Below, piece after piece: positions 8,072-14,269 of a DNA stretch of 15,523 nucleotides. The notes beneath the pieces were generated by a model that was not told the DNA's origin, ran no database searches, and saw nothing but the letters and a program-made list of their open reading frames with translations. Source of the stretch: Prevotellaceae bacterium UBA1720 (GTDB lineage Bacteria > Bacteroidota > Bacteroidia > Bacteroidales > Bacteroidaceae). Both the position numbers and the translations under genes were made by a program. Location of the stretch: positions 1 to 15,523 of the forward strand of contig DCIS01000097.1 in NCBI GenBank assembly GCA_002317475.1, read 5' to 3'. How positions within the stretch are numbered: position 1 is the first letter of the stretch; each line of letters opens with the position of its first letter.

Positions 8072-10267
8072 ATGCGAACAAATTTCCATATTTCCATGCG
8101 TTGGACCTATATATTGATAACGTCCGCCTTGCTATGGATATGTAGCATAGGTCGGTGTTATGGGGATACGGAGTTTACCATAAAACAACTGACCACCATC
8201 GACGGACTATCCAACAATACAGTTCGTCACATTATGCAGGACTCTCACGGCAACTATTGGTTTGCAACGTCAAATGGCCTCAGCCTGTATCGTAATGACC
8301 AATTCACCAACTTCTATCCCGACCGGAAAAGACAACTTGCGGGACTTCCAGATCAGCGAATACGTTTTATGGTGGAAGACAACCATGAACATCTCTGGAC
8401 AAACACTGTAGGGGGATGGAGTTGCTATGATTTGCAATCAGAAGCATTTCTAGACTATAAAAAGAAGGGGTGGACAGAACCCAACGTTGAGCATCACAAT
8501 GTAAAGGTAATTCATAGTCAAGACGGTCGGACTTTTCGGATTACTGACAACGACGGTCTTTATATTATAAACAAGGTAGGGGAGGAAGAACATTATACCA
8601 CCTCGTCTAAAAGTAACCCATTGCCTACGAATGCCCTGAAGTGTATATTTCAGGATAAGGATGGTGTGATATGGATTGGTACGGACAATCTGGGCATAAC
8701 ACGCCTGACACTGCTGCAAAGCGATGGGGCTGACTTTTTGCTGGAAGGCGAACATCTGAGAATGCTGATGCCATTGGGCTGCGACAGCATCGCCATAGCC
8801 AACAAACAAGGTGATGTGTGGGTGTATGACGCGGGGCTTCATCGCCAGCTATCTCACTCCTCATACCCCAACAACACCTATAGTGTGGCATGCTCACCCG
8901 AGGACAGCACCAAGCTGTGGAGAGGCACTAAGGGAGGCGGTTTATTCTGGGGTGAGGACAGCATCGAAGGTATGCCGCACAATGAAATCTATGCTCTTCA
9001 TTTCCAGTCCGATACAACGCTTTGGATAGGTACCTTCGGCGAGGGGCTCCTACGTTACAATCCCACTGAGTACCGCATCACGGCACATCTCTTGAATGAC
9101 AGCTATGGCAGCAAGCGTATCCGTAAAATCTTAGAGGCACAGGATCATAGTCTGTGGGTGGCAACCAGTGACGGCGTCTTCATCCTGAAACACGAAAAAG
9201 ACACTTCTCAAAATAAGTATAGCATAGAACACCTGAACGTTGCTAACGGTCAACTCCTTAGCGATGAGATACGTACGATATTCCAAGACTCAAAAGGACG
9301 CATGTTTATCGCAGAGGCAGGTGTAGGTTTTGCCGTATGGGAAAAGGGAGGGATGACTCATTATGCCCGTCAGGATAGTCTGGTCAACGATATGGTGCAA
9401 TGTTTTGCCGAGGATCGTGAAGGCTTTATCTGGATTGCCACGGAACTGGGCATCTCGCGTTTCAATCCCGCCACAAGAAAACTGAAGACATTCTTTTTCT
9501 CCAAGAATATGCTAAACAATGTCTACAGCGAGAATTGTGCTACGACATTGCCAGATGGCCGCATAGCTTTCGGCAGTAATAATGGTATCGTCATCATCGA
9601 CCCTTCGTTTTACAATGCCGGGGAAACCACTCACATTGACATGGAGGATATGACCATCAACGGACAGTCTTCCAGACATAATATCGTGTATATCATCACA
9701 CATTGGTGGAAATCGCCATGGTTTATCGTTCTGGTGGTTGTGTTAATATTGTTCGGCGTTTGGGGGTGTCTGTATGCCAGACGACGCGAAAAGATCTTGA
9801 ATACCAAGAACGAGAAATTGACAGAACAAAAGGACATCCTGACAGAGCAAAAAGAACTTCTAAAAGAGCAGAAGGATCAACTATCCCGTGAGATTCACTT
9901 GAGGCGCGAGAAGGACATGGACGCTCATGATAAGGAATTTGTAGAACGTATGGAAGAGATTGCAGACAGGAACCTGGCCAATCCCGATTTCAGTGCCGAC
10001 GATTTCGCCAGTGAGATGGGACTAGGCCGTACGGTCTTCTTTAAGCGCATGAAGCAGACAACCGGTTACTCGCCCAAAGAATACATCAAGCAGAAACGCA
10101 TCCACCAAGTTTCCTATCTGCTATCCACCACCTCGCTCACAGTCACCGAGATAGCCGACCAGGTGGGCATCAACGATTCACTCTATTTATCCCGCATTTT
10201 CAAGGCAGAATACAAATACACACCCACCGAGTGGCGTAATAAGACACTAGGCGACGAGAAGGATTAG
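8072..10267 (+). CDS. Membrane-spanning sensor/regulator: periplasmic two-component-type beta-propeller, one internal TM helix, coiled coil, AraC-family DNA-binding domain; no kinase or receiver
   Basis: About 731 residues from the ATG at 8072; 8060 and 8096 are alternative starts, and an in-frame stop at 8024-8026 excludes anything earlier. An N-terminal signal/anchor helix (TYILITSALLWICSIG) precedes ~11 Reg_prop-type repeats (recurring N..V..I.QD..G..W.AT..GL..Y). A second membrane helix follows at ~9713-9775 (SPWFIVLVVVLILFGVWGCLY), then a four-heptad coiled coil (~9818-9900). The C-terminal AraC domain (~9930-10250) has two helix-turn-helix units (SADDFASEMGLGRTVFFKRM and VTEIADQVGINDSLYLSRIF). 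Classical hybrid two-component systems of this kind are about 1300-1400 residues and place Y_Y_Y, HisKA/HATPase and receiver domains between propeller and AraC; all are absent here. It is divergent from the PL11-GH2 operon and is its likely activator, presumably sensing a pectin oligosaccharide. SusR-type single-component membrane regulators are a partial precedent. Confidence 0.88.
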   Translation: MRTNFHISMRWTYILITSALLWICSIGRCYGDTEFTIKQLTTIDGLSNNTVRHIMQDSHGNYWFATSNGLSLYRNDQFTNFYPDRKRQLAGLPDQRIRFMVEDNHEHLWTNTVGGWSCYDLQSEAFLDYKKKGWTEPNVEHHNVKVIHSQDGRTFRITDNDGLYIINKVGEEEHYTTSSKSNPLPTNALKCIFQDKDGVIWIGTDNLGITRLTLLQSDGADFLLEGEHLRMLMPLGCDSIAIANKQGDVWVYDAGLHRQLSHSSYPNNTYSVACSPEDSTKLWRGTKGGGLFWGEDSIEGMPHNEIYALHFQSDTTLWIGTFGEGLLRYNPTEYRITAHLLNDSYGSKRIRKILEAQDHSLWVATSDGVFILKHEKDTSQNKYSIEHLNVANGQLLSDEIRTIFQDSKGRMFIAEAGVGFAVWEKGGMTHYARQDSLVNDMVQCFAEDREGFIWIATELGISRFNPATRKLKTFFFSKNMLNNVYSENCATTLPDGRIAFGSNNGIVIIDPSFYNAGETTHIDMEDMTINGQSSRHNIVYIITHWWKSPWFIVLVVVLILFGVWGCLYARRREKILNTKNEKLTEQKDILTEQKELLKEQKDQLSREIHLRREKDMDAHDKEFVERMEEIADRNLANPDFSADDFASEMGLGRTVFFKRMKQTTGYSPKEYIKQKRIHQVSYLLSTTSLTVTEIADQVGINDSLYLSRIFKAEYKYTPTEWRNKTLGDEKD

Positions 10268-10428
10268 CCCTCAATCAAAAACTACAGCAAACTGATTCTT
10301 TTCTTTTTTTTCAAAAACACATTTGCCAAAAGTGCCTTCACAGCCTTCACCGGGGGTCACATGAGAGTACTACGAGGCTATGGTCGGGATGTAGTTCTTG
10401 GTCCTTTTGGTAGGAACATGCTGATGAA

Positions 10429-10488
10429 GTAGTATGTGCTACACGGGTAGCAAAGGGTATGCCACAAGTGTAGCAAAAGCCATACTAC
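10429..10488. repeat. Extended stem-loop in the core of the inverted-repeat element
   Basis: GTAGTATG-TGCTACAC (10429-10444) is complementary to GTGTAGCA (10468-10475) followed by CATACTAC (10481-10488). This gives two 8-bp helices with a 5-nt bulge on the 3' side and a 23-nt loop. Such pairing within a non-coding core suggests structure at RNA or single-strand DNA level. Confidence 0.45.
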
Positions 10489-10515
10489 GCTTGTGACAAG
10501 GCTTATACCACTTAC
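10447..10515. repeat. Three imperfect 23-bp tandem units
   Basis: Units begin at 10447, 10470 and 10493 (GTAGCAAAGGGTATGCC.., GTAGCAAAAGCCATACT.., GTGACAAGGCTTATACC..), exactly 23 nt apart. By eye they match pairwise at about 15/23, 13/23 and 11/23. They overlap the stem-loop at 10429-10488, so part of the similarity may reflect that structure. Confidence 0.35.
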
Positions 10516-10702
10516 GTATCAGAATAACTTTTGACCTATGGGTAAAGATACTCTAAAGGGTTGGTGATGTGGAATGATAGTGAAAAACAGGAAAGCGGTG
10601 AAGGCTGTGAAGGCACTTTTGGTAAAAGTGTTTTGAGTTCACAGCGCATTTATCCTACGAGTTGGTCTACGATCAGGAGGTGACACAAAACGACACACCA
10701 CC

Positions 10703-10734
10703 AAAAAAAGGCGTACCAGACGGCACGCCTTTTT
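10703..10734. terminator. Bidirectional rho-independent terminator
   Basis: AAAAAGGCGT (10705-10714) and ACGCCTTTTT (10725-10734) form a perfect 10-bp stem with a 10-nt loop. There is an A-tract on the left and a T-tract on the right, so it can act on both strands. It lies 106 nt beyond the stop of the minus-strand CoA-transferase gene, and would also stop plus-strand transcripts from the regulator or the inverted-repeat element. Confidence 0.75.
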
Positions 10735-10750
10735 GGGATTTGTATTCCGA

Positions 10751-10834
10751 TTGCTCAATTTCTCGATGAATCGGTTGCTTGATGTTTCAATGGATTATTG
10801 CTCGATGGATTGAGTTTTCAATGGATCGATTGCT
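10751..10834. repeat. Degenerate ~23-bp tandem repeats (TTGCTcgATg...TTTCAATGGAT)
   Basis: TTGCT recurs at 10751, 10775, 10798 and 10830 (spacing 24, 23 and 32), with shared flanks such as CTCGATG, TTGATG and TTTCAATGGAT. The array lies just downstream of the CoA-transferase stop, between it and its terminator, so it would be in the 3' untranslated region of that mRNA. Confidence 0.45.
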
Positions 10835-10839
10835 AGATT

Positions 10840-12351
10840 CTACTTGATATACTCAGCGAAGTCAGTGAGACGCATATCGCCCTTGCGGAGGAAGGTGTCG
10901 TGCATAGCGAAGGCTGCATCGAGGCTGTGGTGGGTATGACCACCATTCTTCTCGGCGAACTTCAGATAGTCGCGCAACATGGGCTGATAGTCGGGATGAG
11001 CCACCTTGATGAGCTCCTCAGCCTTCTGCATGTCACTCTTGTGACGGAGGTCAGCCACACCATACTCGGTAATGACAGCGTCGATGTAGTGGTTGGTATG
11101 GTCGATGTGGCTTGCGAAAGGCACGATGCTTGAGATGGCACCACCCTTGGTAGTAGAACCACAGGTGAAGATGCTCAGGTAAGCATTGGCAGCAAAGTCA
11201 GCCGAACCACCAATACCGTTCATCATCTTGGTACCGCAGATCTTGGTTGAGTTGACATGACCGTAGAGGTCGCACTCGATAGCGGTATTCAAGGCACAAA
11301 CACCCAGACGTGCAATAACCTCGGGGCAGTTGCTGATCTCAGAGGGACGGAGCACGAGCTTATCCTTGAAGAAATCGATATTGTCGTAGATATCAAGCAG
11401 ACACTCGTTGGTAACGGTCAATGAGCAGGTTGAAGCGCTCAATACACGACCCTGCTTCATCAAACCTACAGGTGCATCCTGCAGTACCTCGGTGTAGATG
11501 TTGAAGTTGGGCACCTCAGGGCACTGACCCAGAGCACCAAGCACAGCATTTGCACCACTACCTACACCACTCTGCAGGTTCAGGAAACTGCTGGGGATAA
11601 GACCGCTCTTGAGGTTAGCCAAAAGGAAGTCTGCCACGTTCTGACCAATCTGAGAAGTGATGGGGTCAGCATCCTTGAAGCTACGAGCCTCGTCGGGGAT
11701 GTTACACTCGATAACACCTACGATACGGTCTGCGTCAACCTCAACATAGGGCTTACCGATACGGTCACTTGCCTTGCAGATGTTGATGGGGGTACGGTAG
11801 GGATGAGTCTCGATCTCATATACATCGTGGATACCCTTGCTCTTGGGGCTGTGGAAGGCATTGAGCTCGATGATGATACCCTCGGTAGCCAGACGACAAA
11901 CGGTGGGAGAGATACCACCAGCAGCTGTCAGGTAGATGTGGCACTTGCTGCCAACCTTCTCGATAGCACAAGCCTCGATGATGGCCCAGTTGACCTGACC
12001 CAGGTAACCCTGACGAATCTGGGTAGCCATATTAGAGAGGTTGAGGTCGCTGTAGTTTACCGTGTTCTTGTTTACGTTCTTACGGAAGTCAGGGTTGGTA
12101 GTGTAGGGTGCACGGAAATCGATAGCATCGGCATTCGAGAGGGCACCATCACAACTCTGGCCAGTAGAAGCACCTGTGAAGATGCTAACCTTGAAGGGAC
12201 GACCTGCTGCATGCTCAGCCTCAGCCTTCTTTGCAAGTTCAGCAGTTGTACACTTTGCTGTACCAGCAGGTGTAAAACCGCTCAATCCAATGGTCTGGCC
12301 GTTCTTGATAAGCGCTGCAGCTTCGGCAGCAGTAATTTTGTTGAATTCCAT
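10840..12351 (-). CDS. Succinate/acetyl-CoA:CoA transferase (acetyl-CoA hydrolase/transferase family)
   Basis: 503 residues, the normal length for this class I CoA-transferase family (Cat1/AarC type). It moves CoA between succinyl-CoA or acetyl-CoA and acetate, succinate or related acids in the cytoplasm. In Bacteroidales that role fits the succinate-propionate and acetate fermentation branches. The likely catalytic glutamate, which forms the acyl-CoA thioester intermediate, is Glu288 in NIYTEVLQD. The glycine-rich loops GVGSGANAV (~262-270) and NGIGGSADFAANA (~378-390) are family signatures. The N-terminal half (KITAAEAAALIKNGQTIGLSGFTPAG) is the substrate-binding Rossmann-like repeat. It is a single-gene unit with its own promoter (12394-12427) and a terminator at 10703-10734. 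The preferred acid cannot be told from sequence; 4-hydroxybutyrate or propionate CoA-transferase are less likely alternatives. Confidence 0.92.
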   Translation of the reverse strand: MEFNKITAAEAAALIKNGQTIGLSGFTPAGTAKCTTAELAKKAEAEHAAGRPFKVSIFTGASTGQSCDGALSNADAIDFRAPYTTNPDFRKNVNKNTVNYSDLNLSNMATQIRQGYLGQVNWAIIEACAIEKVGSKCHIYLTAAGGISPTVCRLATEGIIIELNAFHSPKSKGIHDVYEIETHPYRTPINICKASDRIGKPYVEVDADRIVGVIECNIPDEARSFKDADPITSQIGQNVADFLLANLKSGLIPSSFLNLQSGVGSGANAVLGALGQCPEVPNFNIYTEVLQDAPVGLMKQGRVLSASTCSLTVTNECLLDIYDNIDFFKDKLVLRPSEISNCPEVIARLGVCALNTAIECDLYGHVNSTKICGTKMMNGIGGSADFAANAYLSIFTCGSTTKGGAISSIVPFASHIDHTNHYIDAVITEYGVADLRHKSDMQKAEELIKVAHPDYQPMLRDYLKFAEKNGGHTHHSLDAAFAMHDTFLRKGDMRLTDFAEYIK

Positions 12352-12393
12352 AATAAAAATCTTTTTCTATCTTTTCGTTCTTAAAATTTCCGT

Positions 12394-12427
12394 GCAAAGT
12401 TACACATTTTTTTCCTAAATGTGCAAA
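12394..12427 (-). promoter_or_regulatory. Promoter of the CoA-transferase gene
   Basis: On the minus strand, TTTG (12427-12424) is followed after 21 nt by TAACTTTGC (12402-12394), an exact TAnnTTTGC match. Transcription would start near 12387, giving a ~35-nt leader. The -33 box lies inside a perfect inverted repeat, TGTGC-AAA-GCACA (12420-12432), which may be a regulator site. Confidence 0.75.
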
Positions 12428-12514
12428 GCACAATCAAGAAAATAGTTGCCATCCTACATTTTTGACATGAAACAAGAGAAATATGTTACTTCAAAATCTC
12501 ATTATACCACCTTT

Positions 12515-12576
12515 ATGGTTCCTTGATAGCATCGCGGATCCTTCGCGGAACCATCGCGGAATCATCGCGGAGCCCC
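12515..12576. repeat. Four 11-bp iterons (CGCGGAnYCnT) with an adjoining inverted repeat
   Basis: CGCGGA recurs at 12533, 12544, 12555 and 12566, exactly 11 bp apart; the full units are CGCGGATCCTT, CGCGGAACCAT, CGCGGAATCAT and CGCGGAGCCCC. ATGGTTCC (12515-12522) is the exact complement of GGAACCAT (12547-12554), so the start of the array can also form a hairpin. The block is GC-rich inside an A+T-rich spacer. Confidence 0.6.
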
Positions 12577-12654
12577 AAAGAATGGAGCAAGACACTCAAT
12601 AGGCTGACAATAAGATGGAGGTAAGAAGTAAGATGGAAAAAAAGAACCAACCAG

Positions 12655-12689
12655 AAAAAAAATAGCGACCACCTTCACAGGCAATCGCT
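12655..12689 (-). terminator. Intrinsic terminator of the candidate small RNA
   Basis: Read on the minus strand, AGCGATTGCC (12689-12680) pairs with GGTGGTCGCT (12673-12664) as a 10-bp stem with three wobbles and a 6-nt loop. It is followed by A and then eight T (12662-12655). The plus strand lacks a T-tract on the other side, so it acts in one direction only. Confidence 0.75.
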
Positions 12690-12727
12690 AATAATAAAAC
12701 TAAACCTTAACTATGAAAAAATCTAAT
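12655..12727 (-). ncRNA. Candidate small RNA, about 73 nt
   Basis: A near-perfect promoter (TTTG-N19-TACCTTTGC, 12764-12733) would start a minus-strand transcript near 12727. A strong intrinsic terminator (12689-12655) would end it about 73 nt later. No start codon or ORF lies between. The next minus-strand gene begins 300 nt further on and has its own promoter, which makes a free-standing RNA likelier than a leader. The family is not recognised. Confidence 0.5.
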
Positions 12728-12732
12728 GTATC

Positions 12733-12764
12733 GCAAAGGTAGACTATTTTTCATTACCCGCAAA
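12733..12764 (-). promoter_or_regulatory. Consensus promoter facing the candidate small RNA
   Basis: Minus-strand TTTG (12764-12761), a 19-nt spacer and TACCTTTGC (12741-12733) match the Bacteroidota consensus in both boxes and in spacing. It is among the best promoter matches in the window. Confidence 0.7.
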
Positions 12765-12787
12765 CATTTACAACGAAAAACATTGGT

Positions 12788-12816
12788 TTTGTTAACACTA
12801 TTTAACGATTAACAAA
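12788..12816. promoter_or_regulatory. Inverted repeat TTTGTTAA-N13-TTAACAAA between two divergent promoters
   Basis: The perfect 8-bp arms lie at 12788-12795 and 12809-12816. They fall between the -33 box of the minus-strand promoter (12764) and that of the miaB promoter (12833), so a bound protein could affect both. The sequence is A+T-rich and chance pairing is possible. Confidence 0.25.
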
Positions 12817-12832
12817 CTATAACAGACGGAAA

Positions 12833-12865
12833 TTTGCACAAATCATAAAAAAACACTACCTTTGC
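12833..12865 (+). promoter_or_regulatory. Promoter of the miaB-ftsX-DUF3098-uppP group
   Basis: TTTG (12833-12836), a 20-nt spacer and TACCTTTGC (12857-12865) match the Bacteroidota promoter consensus. Transcription would start near 12873, giving a ~60-nt leader that includes a small hairpin (ATGCGC-TTAC-GCGTAT, 12889-12904). Confidence 0.75.
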
Positions 12866-12932
12866 GACCTATTTTGTATCGTGGGTGCGTATGCGCTTAC
12901 GCGTATGAAAGGAATAATCAAGCATCTGAATA

Positions 12933-14258
12933 ATGAAAAAACTACTGATAGAAACATACGGTTGCCAGATGAATGTGGCAGACAGCGAGGTGGTAGCCTC
13001 GGTGATGGGCATGGCAGGCTATGAGCTCTGCGAGAACCTGAGCGAGGCTGATGCCGTCTTCCTGAACACCTGCAGCGTTCGCGACAACGCCGAACAAAAG
13101 ATTTACAGCAGAATAGAATTCCTGCACAGCGAGCAACACAAAGGTCACAAACTGATTCTTGGCGTCCTGGGTTGTATGGCAGAGCGTATGAAGGAAACTC
13201 TGCTCAATGAGTATAATGTGGATCTGGTCTGTGGTCCGGATTCGTATATGGCACTGCCCGACCTCGTGGCTCAGGCTGAGATGGGGCACAAGGCCATCAA
13301 CGTTGAACTCTCGCTCACCGAAACCTACCGTGATGTGGTGCCTCAGCGTATCTGCGGAACGCACATCGGTGGATTCGTCAGCATCATGCGTGGCTGTAAC
13401 AATTTCTGCCACTACTGCATCGTGCCTTATACCCGAGGTCGTGAGCGAAGCCGTGATGTAGAGAGCATCCTGCGTGAGGCTCTGGACCTGAACAACCGTG
13501 GCTACAAGGAGGTTACCCTGCTGGGACAGAACGTGAACAGCTATCATGGCAAGAATAAGGAGGGCCAGGATGTGGACTTCCCCGAACTGCTGCGCCTCGT
13601 GGCACAGGCAGTACCCGGGATGCGTGTGCGTTTCACCACCAGTCATCCCAAGGACATGAGTGATGAGACCCTGCGTGTAATCGCTGAGGAGCCCAATGTA
13701 TGCAAGCACATCCACCTACCCGTGCAGAGTGGCTCAGACCGTATCCTGAAACTGATGAACCGAAAATATACCCGCGAGTGGTACATGGACCGTGTGGCAG
13801 CCATTCGTCGTATCGTACCTGACTGTGCCCTGACAACGGATATTTTCGCAGGTTACTGTTCAGAGACCGAGGAGGATCATCAGTTGTCACTATCCCTGAT
13901 GCGCGAGTGTCAGTATGACAGCGCCTTCATGTTCAAATACTCAGAGCGTCCTGGAACCTATGCCAGCAAGCACCTTCCCGATGACATTCAGGAGGAGGTG
14001 AAGATACGCCGACTGAACGAACTGATTGCCTTGCAAAACGAACTCTCGGCAGAGGCTAACCAGCGTTGCATAGGCAAGGAATATGACATCCTGATTGAGG
14101 GCGTGAGCAAGCGTTCGAAGGACCAGCTCTTCGGTCGTACCGAGCAGAACAAGGTGGTCATCATCGATCGTGGCAATCATCATATTGGTGATACCGTACG
14201 TGTGAAGATTACCGAGAGCAGCAGCGCTACGCTGAAGGGCTTTGAGGTTGAGAGATAA
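12933..14258 (+). CDS. miaB: tRNA-2-methylthio-N6-dimethylallyladenosine synthase MiaB
   Basis: 441 residues, normal for the family. This radical-SAM methylthiotransferase adds a methylthio group to position 2 of i6A37 in tRNAs that read codons starting with U. The N-terminal UPF0004 domain has the three cysteines that hold the auxiliary [4Fe-4S] cluster: Cys11 (YGCQMN), Cys47 (NTCSVR) and Cys81 (LGCMAER). The radical-SAM motif is Cys155-x3-Cys159-x2-Cys162 in RGCNNFCHYCIVPYTRGRERSR. The C-terminal ~60 residues form the RNA-binding TRAM domain (EYDILIEGVSKRSKDQLFGR...). All key residues are present. The related enzymes RimO and MtaB are less likely, given the NTCSVRDNAEQK and IVPYTRGRERSR motifs. 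It is the first gene of a four-gene run; ftsX starts 11 nt after its stop. Confidence 0.96.
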   Translation: MKKLLIETYGCQMNVADSEVVASVMGMAGYELCENLSEADAVFLNTCSVRDNAEQKIYSRIEFLHSEQHKGHKLILGVLGCMAERMKETLLNEYNVDLVCGPDSYMALPDLVAQAEMGHKAINVELSLTETYRDVVPQRICGTHIGGFVSIMRGCNNFCHYCIVPYTRGRERSRDVESILREALDLNNRGYKEVTLLGQNVNSYHGKNKEGQDVDFPELLRLVAQAVPGMRVRFTTSHPKDMSDETLRVIAEEPNVCKHIHLPVQSGSDRILKLMNRKYTREWYMDRVAAIRRIVPDCALTTDIFAGYCSETEEDHQLSLSLMRECQYDSAFMFKYSERPGTYASKHLPDDIQEEVKIRRLNELIALQNELSAEANQRCIGKEYDILIEGVSKRSKDQLFGRTEQNKVVIIDRGNHHIGDTVRVKITESSSATLKGFEVER

Positions 14259-14269
14259 GAGTTGAGGGT

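Larger units (their letters stand above)
10314..10634. mobile_element. MITE-like inverted-repeat element (no ORF)
   Basis: The 39-nt arm 10314-10352 and the arm 10596-10634 are reverse complements at 37 of 39 positions; the mismatches are at the 8th and 12th bases. They enclose a 243-nt core with no open frame of note. Each arm carries a tandem octamer: GTGAAGGC-T-GTGAAGGC on the right, its complement on the left. A poly-T tract (10303-10311) abuts the left arm. No clear target-site duplication is visible. The size and shape suit a miniature inverted-repeat transposable element or a structured-RNA repeat. Which transposase family would move it is not evident. Confidence 0.55.

Noticed and set aside
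10676..10770. AGGAGGTG ribosome-site-like word followed by a 30-codon GTG frame
   Set aside because: The frame runs straight through the strong terminator stem at 10703-10734, and strong Shine-Dalgarno use is unusual in this phylum. It is most likely chance.
10268..10839. CRISPR array or tRNA gene in the gene-free region
   Set aside because: The repeats are degenerate with no conserved direct repeat and spacer pattern, and no cloverleaf could be drawn.
12672..12680. CCTTCACAG shared between the inverted-repeat element arm and the small-RNA terminator loop
   Set aside because: Only nine bases are shared, with no extension on either side. It is too short to claim a common origin or base-pairing target.
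12942..13715. 257-codon open frame opposite miaB
   Set aside because: It is antisense to a gene with all MiaB motifs intact, and its own translation shows no domain-like pattern.
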